DNA from: Bacillota bacterium
Lineage (GTDB): Bacteria > Bacillota > Clostridia > Lachnospirales > Bianqueaceae
Direction of reading: 5' to 3'
Assembly: GCA_017442735.1 (NCBI GenBank)
Contig: JAFRZE010000028.1
Location: 1-54,572 of the forward strand
DNA length: 54,572 nucleotides
Made by a program: the position numbers and the translations under genes. Shown piece by piece: positions 8,198-17,378 of this stretch (its first letter is position 1; each line of letters begins with the position of its first letter). The notes under the pieces are model-generated. The model was not told where the DNA came from. It saw only the letters and a list, made by a program, of their open reading frames with translations, and made no database searches.

Positions 8198-8291
8198 GGC
8201 AAACTCCTTTCCTGTCGCTTTTTTATGTATACGATCAGTATATCCCTTCGTTTGCTTCATTGCCCAGCGCCTCGTCTAGATGGCGTTTTTG

Positions 8292-9653
8292 TCAGTCTAT
8301 TCGGATCTCCGGGCCAAACAAATCTTTCTCGAAGGTCGGGATCCTGCCTTCTTCCATGTGTTGATAATCCTCTAAACCTTCCTGGCCGAGCTTCTCAAAG
8401 ATGAAATCTTTCCATTCCTGCCGGGTCATGGGATTCGTGATGCTGTGTTTTTTCACGATCTCCAGGATGCTCCCTTTGCCTTCTTCGCGGAGCTTCGCTT
8501 CGGTGCGGGCGATATACAGCATCCCTCTTCCATAAGGCACATGCTGAGCTCTAAGGTCCTGCCACTGGATTTTCGGGATCTCACGGTTTGGCATTTCCCG
8601 GTACGGGTTTTCCAGGTAATCCTCCACGATCTTTCGGTGGATCTTACGGGACGTCTCTTCCGCGCTCGCGAATCCGCCCCAGTAAGGGATCATCGTACAA
8701 TAATACTCTGTTGCGCCTTCGCAGAACCACGTCCCGTCGCCGGTCGTCTGGTCCTCCATAGCCGGCCAGGTATGTGTCATTTCATGGATGAACACATCGA
8801 TCCACTTTTCTTCGTCCCCCGCGAAATCTTCCGGCGTATCCAGTGCGCTGTAGGTGGAGATAAACGCGTATGGACAGGCAGAACCAGCGCCGCTCGGCGT
8901 AAACGGGTCCCTTCTCAGGAACACGCGGAACTCGGCGGAAGAATCTTCAAAATAATTTTTCTCGTAGCGAAAGATCGGGAGGATCTTTTCCGCGATCCCT
9001 CGGATATCAAAGGGAGGATCCAGGAACCAGTAGACGCCCAGGCCGTCCTTTTCGAAGGCCTGCATCCTGCCTACCGCGAACATCGTGTCCGCCAGGTCTT
9101 TTCTGGTATAGTTCCCGCGAAAACCGATCCCTCCGCAGAAGGATTCCCCAAGGGAAAAGATCGCGCGACTGCCTTCGGGCAGCCCGGAAAGATCCCATGA
9201 AAGGACAGTTTCCATCTTTTCTTTTTCATCTTCGGAATAAGGCAGGATCAGCGAGAACAGACCAGTCCCGTTCAGACCGTTTGGCTCCGCTCGGAAGTCA
9301 AAGCACGGGCTCCGGCGGTAACCTTCCGGCAGGATACGCGGAAAGATCCGGTAGCGGACATGGATCGCTCCTTCCGCAGTCCGCTCAGGGAAGACGCCCC
9401 GGAATGTCATGTTGTCATCCAGCGTGGGGATAGGGCGGATCTCATAAGGAAGCTGCCCGACCGCGTCTTCCATCTGAAGCTCGTCCCATTCCGGGAACGG
9501 GCAGCGGCCGCCGAAAGCGATATCGGGAAAACAAAAGGCAGGCGCCGCCTCAGCTGGCTCATACCACTCTTCCACCTGCATCGCGTTCACTGTTTCCATC
9601 TGCTGGAACTCGCCCCACTCGGGCGTCAGGACGATCTTAAGCTTTTTCATCAT
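8292..9653 (-). CDS. Gluzincin metallopeptidase-like protein
   Basis: 453 residues. HEMTH at 290-294 is an HExxH zinc site, and WFCEGATEYY about 18 residues later supplies a third-ligand glutamate (E312), the gluzincin layout of M1 and M61 peptidases. The first about 270 residues are beta-rich. No signal peptide or lipobox, so probably cytoplasmic, which is unusual for M61-like enzymes. It overlaps the PatB-type gene by 17 bp and is the last gene of a four-gene run (2H phosphoesterase, amber-interrupted gene, aminotransferase, peptidase). Substrate unknown. Confidence 0.75.
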   Translation of the reverse strand: MMKKLKIVLTPEWGEFQQMETVNAMQVEEWYEPAEAAPAFCFPDIAFGGRCPFPEWDELQMEDAVGQLPYEIRPIPTLDDNMTFRGVFPERTAEGAIHVRYRIFPRILPEGYRRSPCFDFRAEPNGLNGTGLFSLILPYSEDEKEKMETVLSWDLSGLPEGSRAIFSLGESFCGGIGFRGNYTRKDLADTMFAVGRMQAFEKDGLGVYWFLDPPFDIRGIAEKILPIFRYEKNYFEDSSAEFRVFLRRDPFTPSGAGSACPYAFISTYSALDTPEDFAGDEEKWIDVFIHEMTHTWPAMEDQTTGDGTWFCEGATEYYCTMIPYWGGFASAEETSRKIHRKIVEDYLENPYREMPNREIPKIQWQDLRAQHVPYGRGMLYIARTEAKLREEGKGSILEIVKKHSITNPMTRQEWKDFIFEKLGQEGLEDYQHMEEGRIPTFEKDLFGPEIRID

Positions 9654-10830
9654 ATACTTCTTTCAGCTGCCTCAAGGCCTTTTCCAGTTTTTCCCGAGGC
9701 GTCGCCAGATTCCATCGATAAAAGCCGCGGCCGGCCTCTCCGTATTCGATACCGGGATCGGCATAGATCCCCGCCTGTTCAAAAAACGCTTCCAGGGACG
9801 GATCGTCCAGGCCAAGGTTTCGGCAGTCCAGCCATCCGATAAACGTGCCTTCTACCGGAAGAAGCCGGATCTTCGGCATCTGTTCCCGCAGCGTTTCTCT
9901 GACCAGTCGGGCGTTTTCTGCCGTGTGAGTATTCACCTCACGGATCCAGTCTGCGCCTTCCGGCGTATAGGCTGCCAGAAGTTCCTGGTAAAAGAAAGGA
10001 TCGATACTTCCAAAGTGATCCCGGTCCCGCTGGATCCGAAGCTTCTCGCGTAGCGTCTCGTCCGGGACGATCAGGTTCGCCTGGTTCACGCCGGTCAGGT
10101 TGAAGGCTTTGCCCAGGGATGTACAGGTGATGCCCATCGGATCCACCGCAATATAGGGCATTACTTCGAAGCCCGGCTGCGCTGTTTCCGCGAAGATCTC
10201 ATCGGAAAAGACCGTGACCTTATGCTTCCCGGCCAAAGCGGCGATCCGCCTAAGGTCTTCTTCACGAAATACTTTCCCTGTGGGATTATGGGGATTGACC
10301 AGCACCATCAGAGTGCAGGCCGGATCAGAAAGTTTCCTTTCCAGATCCGTCCAGTTGATCTGATACCCATCGTCTTCCAGAAGGAGTGAATGATAAATCG
10401 GTTCCCGCTCGTTACACAGGACGGCGCGGTCGAACCGGTAATAGGACGGACTCATCAGGAGCACTTTTTCTCCTGGTTTCGTGAGCGCGCGAAGACAGAT
10501 GGACAGCGCGAAGGTCGTTCCCTGGACAGGAAGGATCCATTCCGGCGCCACTTCCATCCCACGGACGTGTTCTATCCACCAGCAGATGGCGTCAAGATAG
10601 GCCTCATCCGCCAGAGTAAAGCCATAGATACCTTCTCGGGCGAAGGCTTCCAGTTTTTCCCGGATGCAAGGCGCCGTGGGAAAATCCATCTCCGCGCCGA
10701 AGAGGACGATCGGATCCGCGATCCCTTTTTCTCTTAGCTTTTCCGCCATCCGGCCTTTCATATTGCCGGTACCTGCTCTCGAGACTTCGTTCTCGAAGTC
10801 ATAGGCCCGACCCGTTTCTTCAATTTGCAT
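9637..10830 (-). CDS. PatB/MalY-family PLP C-S lyase or aminotransferase
   Basis: 397 residues, fold-type I PLP enzyme. Visible features: GAEMDFPTAPCIREKL near 45, NPHNPTGKVF (Asn of the cofactor site), VFSDEIFAE (Asp pairing with the pyridine N) and TSLGKAFNLTGV (Schiff-base Lys). The N-terminal pattern MDFPT and total length fit the PatB/MalY cystathionine beta-lyase branch rather than AspC. Likely reaction is beta-elimination on cysteine-S-conjugates, or transamination. It is 12 bp downstream of the interrupted gene at 10843 and overlaps the peptidase gene. Confidence 0.88.
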   Translation of the reverse strand: MQIEETGRAYDFENEVSRAGTGNMKGRMAEKLREKGIADPIVLFGAEMDFPTAPCIREKLEAFAREGIYGFTLADEAYLDAICWWIEHVRGMEVAPEWILPVQGTTFALSICLRALTKPGEKVLLMSPSYYRFDRAVLCNEREPIYHSLLLEDDGYQINWTDLERKLSDPACTLMVLVNPHNPTGKVFREEDLRRIAALAGKHKVTVFSDEIFAETAQPGFEVMPYIAVDPMGITCTSLGKAFNLTGVNQANLIVPDETLREKLRIQRDRDHFGSIDPFFYQELLAAYTPEGADWIREVNTHTAENARLVRETLREQMPKIRLLPVEGTFIGWLDCRNLGLDDPSLEAFFEQAGIYADPGIEYGEAGRGFYRWNLATPREKLEKALRQLKEVYDEKA

Positions 10831-10842
10831 TTTTCTATTTTC

Positions 10843-11256
10843 CTATTCGGATCCTGTATCCTGCGGCTGCCATACATACAGCCCTTCGCCTGCCGCGATC
10901 GCCCGTACGAGCTTAAGCAGTTCCTCGTCCGGATGATACAGCGTCAGATATGTCTCATCCGGCGCAGATGTGATCAGGCAATCATCTATCCGGATCGAAA
11001 CATAACGCGAAAGCACCGCCTCTTCCGTCTCTTCCGGGGAAGGTTCAGACACGTCATCCATAATGATTTTCCTGTAACAGTTCAGCTTGAGGATCAATCT
11101 GACATGCTTTTGTTTGATGGCGGTCCTGCGAGGTTCTGACAAAAAGTATTCTTCCACCGTGAAATACCGGCCGGGGCTGCCTGCCGGGACCTGCATCGGC
11201 AGGATATCGATGATCCAGTACTATTCCTGCAGCAGCTCTTCATTCGTTTTCCGCAT
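10843..11256 (-). pseudogene. Conserved-looking small protein interrupted by amber codon
   Basis: Reading from the ATG at 11256, which has AAAGAGG upstream, gives MRKTNEELLQE, then TAG at 11221-11223, then YWIIDILPMQVPAGSPGRYF and a further 118 open codons. The TAG therefore falls at codon 12 of an otherwise intact frame of 137 codons. Translation from the internal ATG at 11196 (117 residues) is possible but has no ribosome binding site. I do not recognise a function. It sits 12 bp after the 2H phosphoesterase and 12 bp before the PatB gene. Simplest reading: recent nonsense mutation. Suppression cannot be excluded. Confidence 0.65.
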
Positions 11257-11268
11257 CTTTTTTCCTCT

Positions 11269-11817
11269 TTAGATGATTTGAAACTGATCTTCACTGACAA
11301 GCAGCGAGTATTCGATCTTTTCGATCGAGCCCGTAAAAGGCTCGAAACTTTTTCGGATCACTTCGCCTTTCTCCTTCAGCGCCTCTTCCCCCATGTGTCC
11401 TGTGTGTAACAGGGTCAGATGCGGAATGTAGCCTTCCGGTCCGGCATCATAGTATTTCGCCAGGCATTCCGGATGGATCCGGGTCGCCTTTTCAAAAAGA
11501 CTCATGAGCGGCTCTTCTTTCTTTGGAAGGATCGAAATGGATCGGATATTCGGGTAGAATCCGGCCTCCTCAAAAAGGACAGGTATTTTCTCCATGCCTT
11601 GGAACAGCGGTCGGCTTTTCGAAACAAACTCATCGACATCCAGAACATCCAGCGTCGCCAGGGTGATATGCGGTTTGAGCTGCCAACCGGGCAGCGGCTC
11701 CGGCAAGACCAGCTCACACAGCTTCCGGCAGTACGCAGCCGTCTCTTCATCCAGCGCCGCGATGATAAACAGGCGATGGACCGTATGGCAGCAGTCCAGT
11801 AGTTCTTCTATTTTCAT
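11269..11817 (-). CDS. 2'-5' RNA ligase-like 2H phosphoesterase
   Basis: 182 residues with the two HxT motifs of the 2H superfamily: KPHITLATL near residue 49 and IPHLTLLHT near 129. The first strand is RLFIIAAL. Members hydrolyse cyclic nucleotide or RNA 2',3'-cyclic phosphates or act as 2'-5' ligases. GGAG lies 6 bp before the ATG. An extended -10 (TGATATGAT on the minus strand) lies about 35 bp upstream, making this the first gene of the run down to the peptidase at 8292. Confidence 0.85.
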   Translation of the reverse strand: MKIEELLDCCHTVHRLFIIAALDEETAAYCRKLCELVLPEPLPGWQLKPHITLATLDVLDVDEFVSKSRPLFQGMEKIPVLFEEAGFYPNIRSISILPKKEEPLMSLFEKATRIHPECLAKYYDAGPEGYIPHLTLLHTGHMGEEALKEKGEVIRKSFEPFTGSIEKIEYSLLVSEDQFQII

Positions 11818-11989
11818 CTTCTTCTCCAGACTGTCTTTGTTCTTCTCATCATATCACAAAAACATGGCAAATACCAGAATGATGACTCGTCCCACATAAT
11901 GACCGCTTCGAAAACTGGTGATAATTTACTTGTATCTGAAGTAAAAATCTCTTTTTCTTTTCTATTCTTTGGCTGGACAAGTAATTTGT

Positions 11990-12139
11990 GGAGATAATCA
12001 TTTCAATATACAGAGCATTATCTCCATAAATAAGACAAAGAAGAGAAGCCAAAGAGATATTTGTTACACTATACAATAAAATATCTCCGGTTTTAGAGAG
12101 CAAAGAGATAATCGCTCCCGTTTCAGGCTCATTATCTCC
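11990..12139. repeat. Three tandem GAGATAAT hairpins
   Basis: Three successive inverted repeats: GGAGATAAT/ATTATCTCC at 11990-12025, GAGATATT/AATATCTCC at 12054-12088, and GAGATAAT/ATTATCTCC at 12105-12139. Stems are 8-9 bp. Further nested repeats precede them (ATTTACTTGT with ACAAGTAATT; TCTTTGGCT with AGCCAAAGA). They fill the 430-bp gap between the 2H phosphoesterase and the flavin reductase operon. No gene seen here; a 97-codon minus-strand frame crosses the hairpins and is judged spurious. Confidence 0.75.
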
Positions 12140-12153
12140 CATCGATAAACGGA

Positions 12154-12195
12154 AAGACTCCCGGAATCTCCAGACGTAGAGGTTCCGGGAGTCTT
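12154..12195 (-). terminator. Terminator of flavin reductase operon
   Basis: AAGACTCCCGGAA and TTCCGGGAGTCTT form a perfect 13-bp stem about 55 bp past the stop of the gene ending at 12249. The flanking A run reads as U on the minus transcript. Confidence 0.8.
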
Positions 12196-12248
12196 CTTCG
12201 TCATTCAGAGAGAACCTTACATGCGGACCCTCCTGTGATTCTATCCGG

Positions 12249-14339
12249 TCAGTACGAGATCTTCTGCACGAGCTCGTAGGCCTGCTTGATGACGGTCTTC
12301 AGACTTCCCACCTGGTCGCAGTCTCCCACAAAGTAGATCTTCTTCTTTGAAAGCAGCTTCTTCCCGTTTTCCTTTGCCTGCGGAAGGAAGCGCTGATCCG
12401 AGGTATAACCCACGGACATGATCACCGTGTCCGCCGGCACCTGTTTCACCCCGTCCGGCGTCTTGATGGAAACGGTCGTCTCGTCCATGGACTCAACGGT
12501 CGATTTCAGGTACGTAGGCACCTGGTGATAGCGAAGCAGTTCCCGAAGCATGCTGGAGTTCGCCATACAGATCCCGCGTGCGCCGACCAGGTACTCCGTC
12601 ATCTCCACGACCGACGGGTGTTTCCCCTGCAGGGTCAGGTCGTAGGCGATCTCGCAGCCGGTCAGGCCGCCGCCTATAATGACCACCTGATCGCCGGCTT
12701 CCACTTTTCCGTCCAGATAGTCGACCGCGGTCACAGCGCGTTCCCCGCCGGGGATCGAAAGGCTTCTCGCCTTGGCACCGATCGCGACCACGATGATATT
12801 CGCGTCCAGGGAAGCAAGATCTTCGATCTCGGTATTCAGATGGACTTTGGCGCTGGACTTTTTGATCTCCCTGTCATACCAGGCAAGCAGTTCCTTGTCC
12901 TTTTCCTTGAAGGACATGGCCGCCGCAGCATTGAACACACCGCCCAGACGGTCTGTTTTTTCATACAGGTCCACAGTATGGCCACGAAGCGAAGCCTGGA
13001 TCGCGACTTCCATACCACCGAGGCCGCCGCCTATGACCGCGACCTTCTTCGGCCGTTTAGCTTTTTCTTTCGAATACTTCGTTTCATTGTTCGTCCAAGG
13101 ATTGAGCACGCAGCGACCCATCTCGATATGCATCGGGTCGATATCGGTCCCCTTCCCGTTCAGCCCATTGAAAGGCAGACACGCACCGTGGCACGCGATA
13201 CACGGACGGATATCATCCAGCCGTCCTTCCTTGATCTTCGTGATATATTCGGGATCGCAGAGCAGCTGGCGTCCGACGCCCATAGCGTCGATCCGTCCGG
13301 CCGCGATCGACTCGGCCGCGGCATCCGGCTGCAGACGTCCCGCGCAGACGACCGGCTTGGAAGTGAAGTTCTTGATATGCTCCACGTAGGAAAGGTTCAG
13401 GTTCAGCGGCGCGTACACCGGCGGATGCGCCCAGAACCATGCGTCATATGTCCCATTATCACAGTTGAACATGTCGTAGCCGGCCTCTTCCAGGATCTTG
13501 ATAGCTTTCTCCGACTCTTCCATGGTCCGGCCGACTTCCTCGAACTCTTCTCCGGGTACGGCGCCTTCGTTAAATCCACGGGTCATGGAGCAAACCGAAT
13601 ACCGCAGCGATACCGGGAAGTCCTCGCCGCAGACTTTCTTGACTTCCTTCACGACCTCACAGGCGAAGCGCAGCCGGTTCTCCAGGCTGCCGCCGTACGG
13701 GTCGTCCCGATGATTGGTATAGGGCATGGCAAACTGGTCGAGGAGATACCCTTCGTGCACCGCGTGGATCTCCACCCCGTCGACGCCCGCTTCCTTGCAG
13801 AGCTTAGCCGTCTGGCCGAAGGCATAGACAAACTGGCTGATCATCTCGGAGGTGAAAAGGTCCATCTTCACGTCCGGATCCCACACGTTCGGCTCATCCG
13901 GGTCCGGCGCGGAATACCACCACTTGGACATGATCATCTTCGAAGAAGCTTTTTTCAAAAGCCCGTCCTTTACGAATGGTTTCAGCATGGGCGGGAGCAG
14001 CATCGACCGCCCTGAGCCGGCGCTCAGCTGGAAGAAGATCTTTGCGCCGCTTTCATGGATCTCGTTTACGATCGGTTTCACCGGTTCGAATACTTCCGGA
14101 TGTTTGTAGGCCCATTTTTCTCCGATGATGCTGATCAGCGGGATCAGGCCCGGAATAAACAATCCGACGTGGTTGTCCTTCCGATCACGGTATAGTTCTT
14201 CGATTCCCTTGACGAATCCGGTCTTCGCCTCCCACTGGATCATGTTCGTGCCTTCCATGGGCAGCATCACGATCCGGTTCTTTATTTCGACATTTCCGAT
14301 TTTCCACGGGGTAAACAGCGGTTCAAAGTTTGCAGTCAT
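12249..14339 (-). CDS. Old-yellow-enzyme Fe-S flavoprotein (FadH/BaiCD type)
   Basis: 696 residues in the arrangement of 2,4-dienoyl-CoA reductase and bile-acid BaiCD/BaiH enzymes. An OYE TIM barrel (about 1-370) starts LFTPWKIGNVEIKNRIV and includes VDGVEIHAVHEGYLLDQF and NHRDDPYGGS. A 4Fe-4S site (CIACHGACLP then C in GRCVLNPW) is followed by an FAD/NAD half with KVAVIGGGLGGMEVA near 437 and VVIIGGGLTGCEIAYDL near 555. NADH passes electrons through FAD and the cluster to FMN to reduce an activated C=C bond. It ends a four-gene operon with two membrane proteins and an FAD oxidoreductase. Substrate not readable. Confidence 0.93.
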   Translation of the reverse strand: MTANFEPLFTPWKIGNVEIKNRIVMLPMEGTNMIQWEAKTGFVKGIEELYRDRKDNHVGLFIPGLIPLISIIGEKWAYKHPEVFEPVKPIVNEIHESGAKIFFQLSAGSGRSMLLPPMLKPFVKDGLLKKASSKMIMSKWWYSAPDPDEPNVWDPDVKMDLFTSEMISQFVYAFGQTAKLCKEAGVDGVEIHAVHEGYLLDQFAMPYTNHRDDPYGGSLENRLRFACEVVKEVKKVCGEDFPVSLRYSVCSMTRGFNEGAVPGEEFEEVGRTMEESEKAIKILEEAGYDMFNCDNGTYDAWFWAHPPVYAPLNLNLSYVEHIKNFTSKPVVCAGRLQPDAAAESIAAGRIDAMGVGRQLLCDPEYITKIKEGRLDDIRPCIACHGACLPFNGLNGKGTDIDPMHIEMGRCVLNPWTNNETKYSKEKAKRPKKVAVIGGGLGGMEVAIQASLRGHTVDLYEKTDRLGGVFNAAAAMSFKEKDKELLAWYDREIKKSSAKVHLNTEIEDLASLDANIIVVAIGAKARSLSIPGGERAVTAVDYLDGKVEAGDQVVIIGGGLTGCEIAYDLTLQGKHPSVVEMTEYLVGARGICMANSSMLRELLRYHQVPTYLKSTVESMDETTVSIKTPDGVKQVPADTVIMSVGYTSDQRFLPQAKENGKKLLSKKKIYFVGDCDQVGSLKTVIKQAYELVQKISY

Positions 14340-14913
14340 GACAAGTTCCTCCTGCGTTTTGTTGTTTTTCCAGGGACAAGGCGAAAAGGGACAGCGCCAG
14401 CATAAAGGACAGCATACTGAGTTCTTTCATCCACATGGATGCCGGAACCGGAGCCTGCCTACCGATCAGGACAGGCAGGTCATCCAGCAAAAGATGCTTC
14501 AAAAGCGGGATAAGAAAAAGGATCACCAGGACCCACTTCGTCCGGATGATATAGAAAACCGTCAGCGCCCATAGTCCGACGATCCCGATATACAAAACGA
14601 TCGCAGACGTGTGGTGCAGCAGACTCTCCCCGCGCGGATCCATGATTAACTTGAAGATAAATCCCAGAACGCCAATGAATACGGCGAACACGGAAAGCCA
14701 CGCGTTATTTCGGCCGAAGAACACGGCTACGAGGATCATCAGGACGGCGCTCAGTGCCGGCAGGAACACCAGCGCGAGCACCACGGTCAGGTCCGTCAGC
14801 TGCGCCGCGTATCCCAGGATCTGCATCGGCACGCAGAAGGCGAAGGCGATCATACTGACGATGGCCGGCAGACGTCGTCGATCGAGCCAAAAGGCATGAA
14901 TGTTGATCTTCAT
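14323..14913 (-). CDS. Multi-pass membrane protein
   Basis: 196 residues, about six hydrophobic segments (LPAIVSMIAFAFCVPMQILG, LALVFLPALSAVLMILVAVF, LSVFAVFIGVLGFIFKLIM, SAIVLYIGIVGLWALTVFYI and others). No family recognised. It overlaps the flavin reductase gene by 17 bp and the upstream secreted-protein gene by 4 bp, so it is translationally coupled within the operon. It may anchor or serve the reductase, but nothing in the sequence proves it. Confidence 0.75.
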   Translation of the reverse strand: MKINIHAFWLDRRRLPAIVSMIAFAFCVPMQILGYAAQLTDLTVVLALVFLPALSAVLMILVAVFFGRNNAWLSVFAVFIGVLGFIFKLIMDPRGESLLHHTSAIVLYIGIVGLWALTVFYIIRTKWVLVILFLIPLLKHLLLDDLPVLIGRQAPVPASMWMKELSMLSFMLALSLFALSLEKQQNAGGTCHDCKL

Positions 14914-15617
14914 TCTGAATCACCCGGTCTGGATTTCTTTCCGATGTTCCGGATCAATTTGTTGACAAAGAATACGGCGGCGACCATGACAAGACAAATG
15001 ACGACTTTATCCACGGTTTCGTTGCCGAAGATCGTTTGCTGTTTGGCGGGCTCTTCCGTAGTCTCTTTAGACGCCTCCTGGAGTTCCGGATACAAAGTCA
15101 GCGGCTCGTCGATCTCGATAAAAGTGACATATTTCGCGTATATGCCGGTCGTTACCATATTCCGGAACTCTTCGGCTTTCTTGGCAGAGGATAGGATCTG
15201 GATATCCAGTCTGCCTTCCATTTCGTTGTAACTGATCGCGTAGACACCGGTCTCTTCACCCATATACGCAGTCAGTGACTGCTGGTATTCCAGCAACTTG
15301 CCGCGTGGGATGTCGGATCCTTCCACAAACGTGATCGAGTCTTTGTCTCTGACCTGTGACAGGATCCGTTCCTTGATGGCTTCCTGGTCTTCAGTCGCCA
15401 GGATCATAAAGACCAGGTGGTCCATCGTTCCGTCCACGGAATAGACACCTGTGATGTATTCCGGGTATTCTTCCTCCCATGACTGATACAGCTCGAAGCC
15501 GTTTTGGAATGGTGGTTCTCCGCTTTCGCCGTCTGCCAGAGCAATCGTTGGTGCCAGAAGGCAGGCGGACAGGATCAAGCCAAGAAGGAGCGATCGTTTT
15601 CTTTTATTGATGTTCAA
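14910..15617 (-). CDS. Exported, C-terminally anchored protein
   Basis: 235 residues: a signal peptide (KRKRSLLLGLILSACLLAP, cleavage near ALA-DG), an extracytoplasmic domain of about 170 residues, and a C-terminal membrane helix (VVICLVMVAAVFFVNKLI) followed by a basic tail. The order resembles TPM-domain proteins, but no TPM core is certain. Overlaps the next membrane protein by 4 bp and follows the FAD oxidoreductase by 16 bp. Function unknown. Confidence 0.75.
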   Translation of the reverse strand: MNINKRKRSLLLGLILSACLLAPTIALADGESGEPPFQNGFELYQSWEEEYPEYITGVYSVDGTMDHLVFMILATEDQEAIKERILSQVRDKDSITFVEGSDIPRGKLLEYQQSLTAYMGEETGVYAISYNEMEGRLDIQILSSAKKAEEFRNMVTTGIYAKYVTFIEIDEPLTLYPELQEASKETTEEPAKQQTIFGNETVDKVVICLVMVAAVFFVNKLIRNIGKKSRPGDSE

Positions 15618-15633
15618 GGTCGTTGCCTCCCGT

Positions 15634-17082
15634 TTATTTTGCGAACTCGGCGCCTTTCTTTTCCATTTCGGCCCGCACGATCCGTCCGTCGTTCGTACTC
15701 AAGGCCGCGGCGATGCCGGCTGCTTCTCCCAGCGAACGGCACGTCGGGATGATCCGGACAGAGGACTGTGCGACAAACTCGGCGCCGAGGTTCCGCCCGG
15801 CGACCAGCAGATTATCCACACCTTTGACGATCAGGCTGCGGAAGGGGATCTCATAGTATTTGCGTGGCTCGTTCTCATCGCGCGAAAGGGCGTGGTTGCG
15901 CAGGCTCCGCCCGTGCACATCGACAGGGTAATTGGACTGGGCGATCGCGTCGTCAAACTTGCGCCACGCGAAGGCGTCTTCGGTCGTGAAGACGTATTCC
16001 GTGACCGCGCGCCGACCTTCGCGGATGCCGACCATCGCGGAGATCTGGGCGATATAGGCATGCTCGAATCCCGGCAGGTATTTCCGGTAGAATCGCAAAT
16101 GCCGCAGGATGCGCAGTTTCCCCTGCACCTGGACGAAGCTTTGTTTCTCAGCGTTGGTGATATCATCGATATCAAAGAATTCCGGGCAGTTAAAGGCCAG
16201 CACGTCGCGACGCCCGGGAACGGTGAAGAACTGCCAGTACAGGACATCCTCCTCTTCCAGGTCTCCTGCCTCGACCGCCTTCAGGAATATCGGCTTCAGC
16301 GCCCGCTTGCGTTCTCCTGAAGTGACGGCATCAGAGAAATTCTCAGGACGCGGTGGTGTCTGAGCCACGCCATTTTGTGACGTGTCACTGCTGGTCGCGG
16401 GCTGGGCACCGGAAGCGGAGCTAAGGCCGGCCCGGTTCCGCATTTCCGCCAGGTAGCGCCAGAAGGCTTCCACATCTACTCCGCCGATCATATAGCGGAG
16501 GGAACATGGCTGGTTTTTATGTGTTTCTTCATCTCCATGGAGGGTCGGCAGACTGGCAAAATCGCAGACGATCGCGTCTCCGGTGGCGTCAATATAGCGT
16601 TTCGTGGCATGGACGATCCCGTTGCCGCTGATATTGCAGACGCGGATGCCGGTGATGTGCTTCTTTCTCCTGGCCGGCTCAGCGGCTCCGCCTGTATGCC
16701 CCTGCAGTTCCTCCAGATCCACGCCGGTCACCATCGTGTGATAAAGCATCGTCACGCCGCGTTCGTGCAGCATTTCTTCCAGCACGATCGAAAGCATCAT
16801 CGGATCGAAATAGCCTCGTTTGTTTCCGTCCGAGGCGTCCAGCTGATACAGACGCTCGATGATCTCATTTCCGATATACGAACACTGCGGCCGGTCCTTG
16901 ATCCCGTTGGACATGAGCGGTGTGACCAGGCCCAGCGAACCGCTGCCGCCGGCGCTGCCAAACTGCTCGACGACCAGCACCTTCGCGCCGAGGTCTGCGG
17001 CCGCGATGGCAGCTGCGGCGCCTGCTGTTCCGGCCCCGAGGACGACGACATCGTATGTATACTCGTACTTGATCTCAGCCAT
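15634..17082 (-). CDS. FAD-dependent oxidoreductase (PF12831-like)
   Basis: 482 residues. The N-terminal dinucleotide-binding motif is VVVLGAGTAGAAAAIAAADLGAKVLVVEQ, followed by GSAGGSGSLGLVTPL. Middle segments (RYIDATGDAIVCDFA, GIREGRRAVTEY) and the C-terminal VKGVDNLLVAGRNLGAEFVAQSSVRIIPTCRSLGEAAGIAAAL fit FAD_oxidored-type enzymes. A low-complexity stretch around residues 215-245 interrupts the substrate domain. First gene of the flavin operon; TATAAT-like -10 upstream. Together with the OYE enzyme it suggests anaerobic reduction or dehydrogenation of an organic acid or steroid-like substrate (inference). Confidence 0.85.
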   Translation of the reverse strand: MAEIKYEYTYDVVVLGAGTAGAAAAIAAADLGAKVLVVEQFGSAGGSGSLGLVTPLMSNGIKDRPQCSYIGNEIIERLYQLDASDGNKRGYFDPMMLSIVLEEMLHERGVTMLYHTMVTGVDLEELQGHTGGAAEPARRKKHITGIRVCNISGNGIVHATKRYIDATGDAIVCDFASLPTLHGDEETHKNQPCSLRYMIGGVDVEAFWRYLAEMRNRAGLSSASGAQPATSSDTSQNGVAQTPPRPENFSDAVTSGERKRALKPIFLKAVEAGDLEEEDVLYWQFFTVPGRRDVLAFNCPEFFDIDDITNAEKQSFVQVQGKLRILRHLRFYRKYLPGFEHAYIAQISAMVGIREGRRAVTEYVFTTEDAFAWRKFDDAIAQSNYPVDVHGRSLRNHALSRDENEPRKYYEIPFRSLIVKGVDNLLVAGRNLGAEFVAQSSVRIIPTCRSLGEAAGIAAALSTNDGRIVRAEMEKKGAEFAK

Positions 17083-17277
17083 GACGATCCCCTTTCAAGC
17101 GATGATTTGAGCACTATTTGTTAACTATTATATTCTATTATCACTGATATATCCATGAAAATCTGTTGCCCATGGCCCGCAAACTACCTTGCCGCAGAGG
17201 GGCACAGCCCGATTTGCGGCGTGGAACAAGCCCGCCGGGACGGGGATACAGCCAGCTCCGCCAGCTGAAGAAATGTT

Positions 17278-17299
17278 AAAAAAGTGCCTCCGGGGAGGC
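17278..17299 (-). terminator. Orphan minus-strand terminator-like hairpin
   Basis: On the minus strand GCCTC CCCG GAGGC is followed by ACTTTTTT. It lies in the gap between divergent genes, just upstream of the MATE promoter, where no minus-strand gene is evident. Confidence 0.4.
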
Positions 17300-17317
17300 G
17301 GGAGATGCCTGGAAGTC

Positions 17318-17346
17318 TTGGATTTCAGTCAGAATCATGTTATAAT
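17318..17346 (+). promoter_or_regulatory. Promoter of MATE gene
   Basis: TTGGAT (17318-17323), 17 bp, TATAAT (17341-17346), 32 bp before the start codon. A near-consensus vegetative promoter. The rest of 17083-17317 holds no gene that I can support. Confidence 0.75.
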
Positions 17347-17378
17347 CAAAGGCAGCACTGATCTGAGGAGGTTTCGCT

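Noticed and set aside
11849..12142. 97-codon minus-strand frame
   Set aside because: Composed of the GAGATAAT hairpins; no protein-like pattern or ribosome binding site.
12525..14015. 496-codon plus-strand open frame
   Set aside because: Lies antisense to the flavin reductase gene, which has clear conserved motifs; arises from codon bias.
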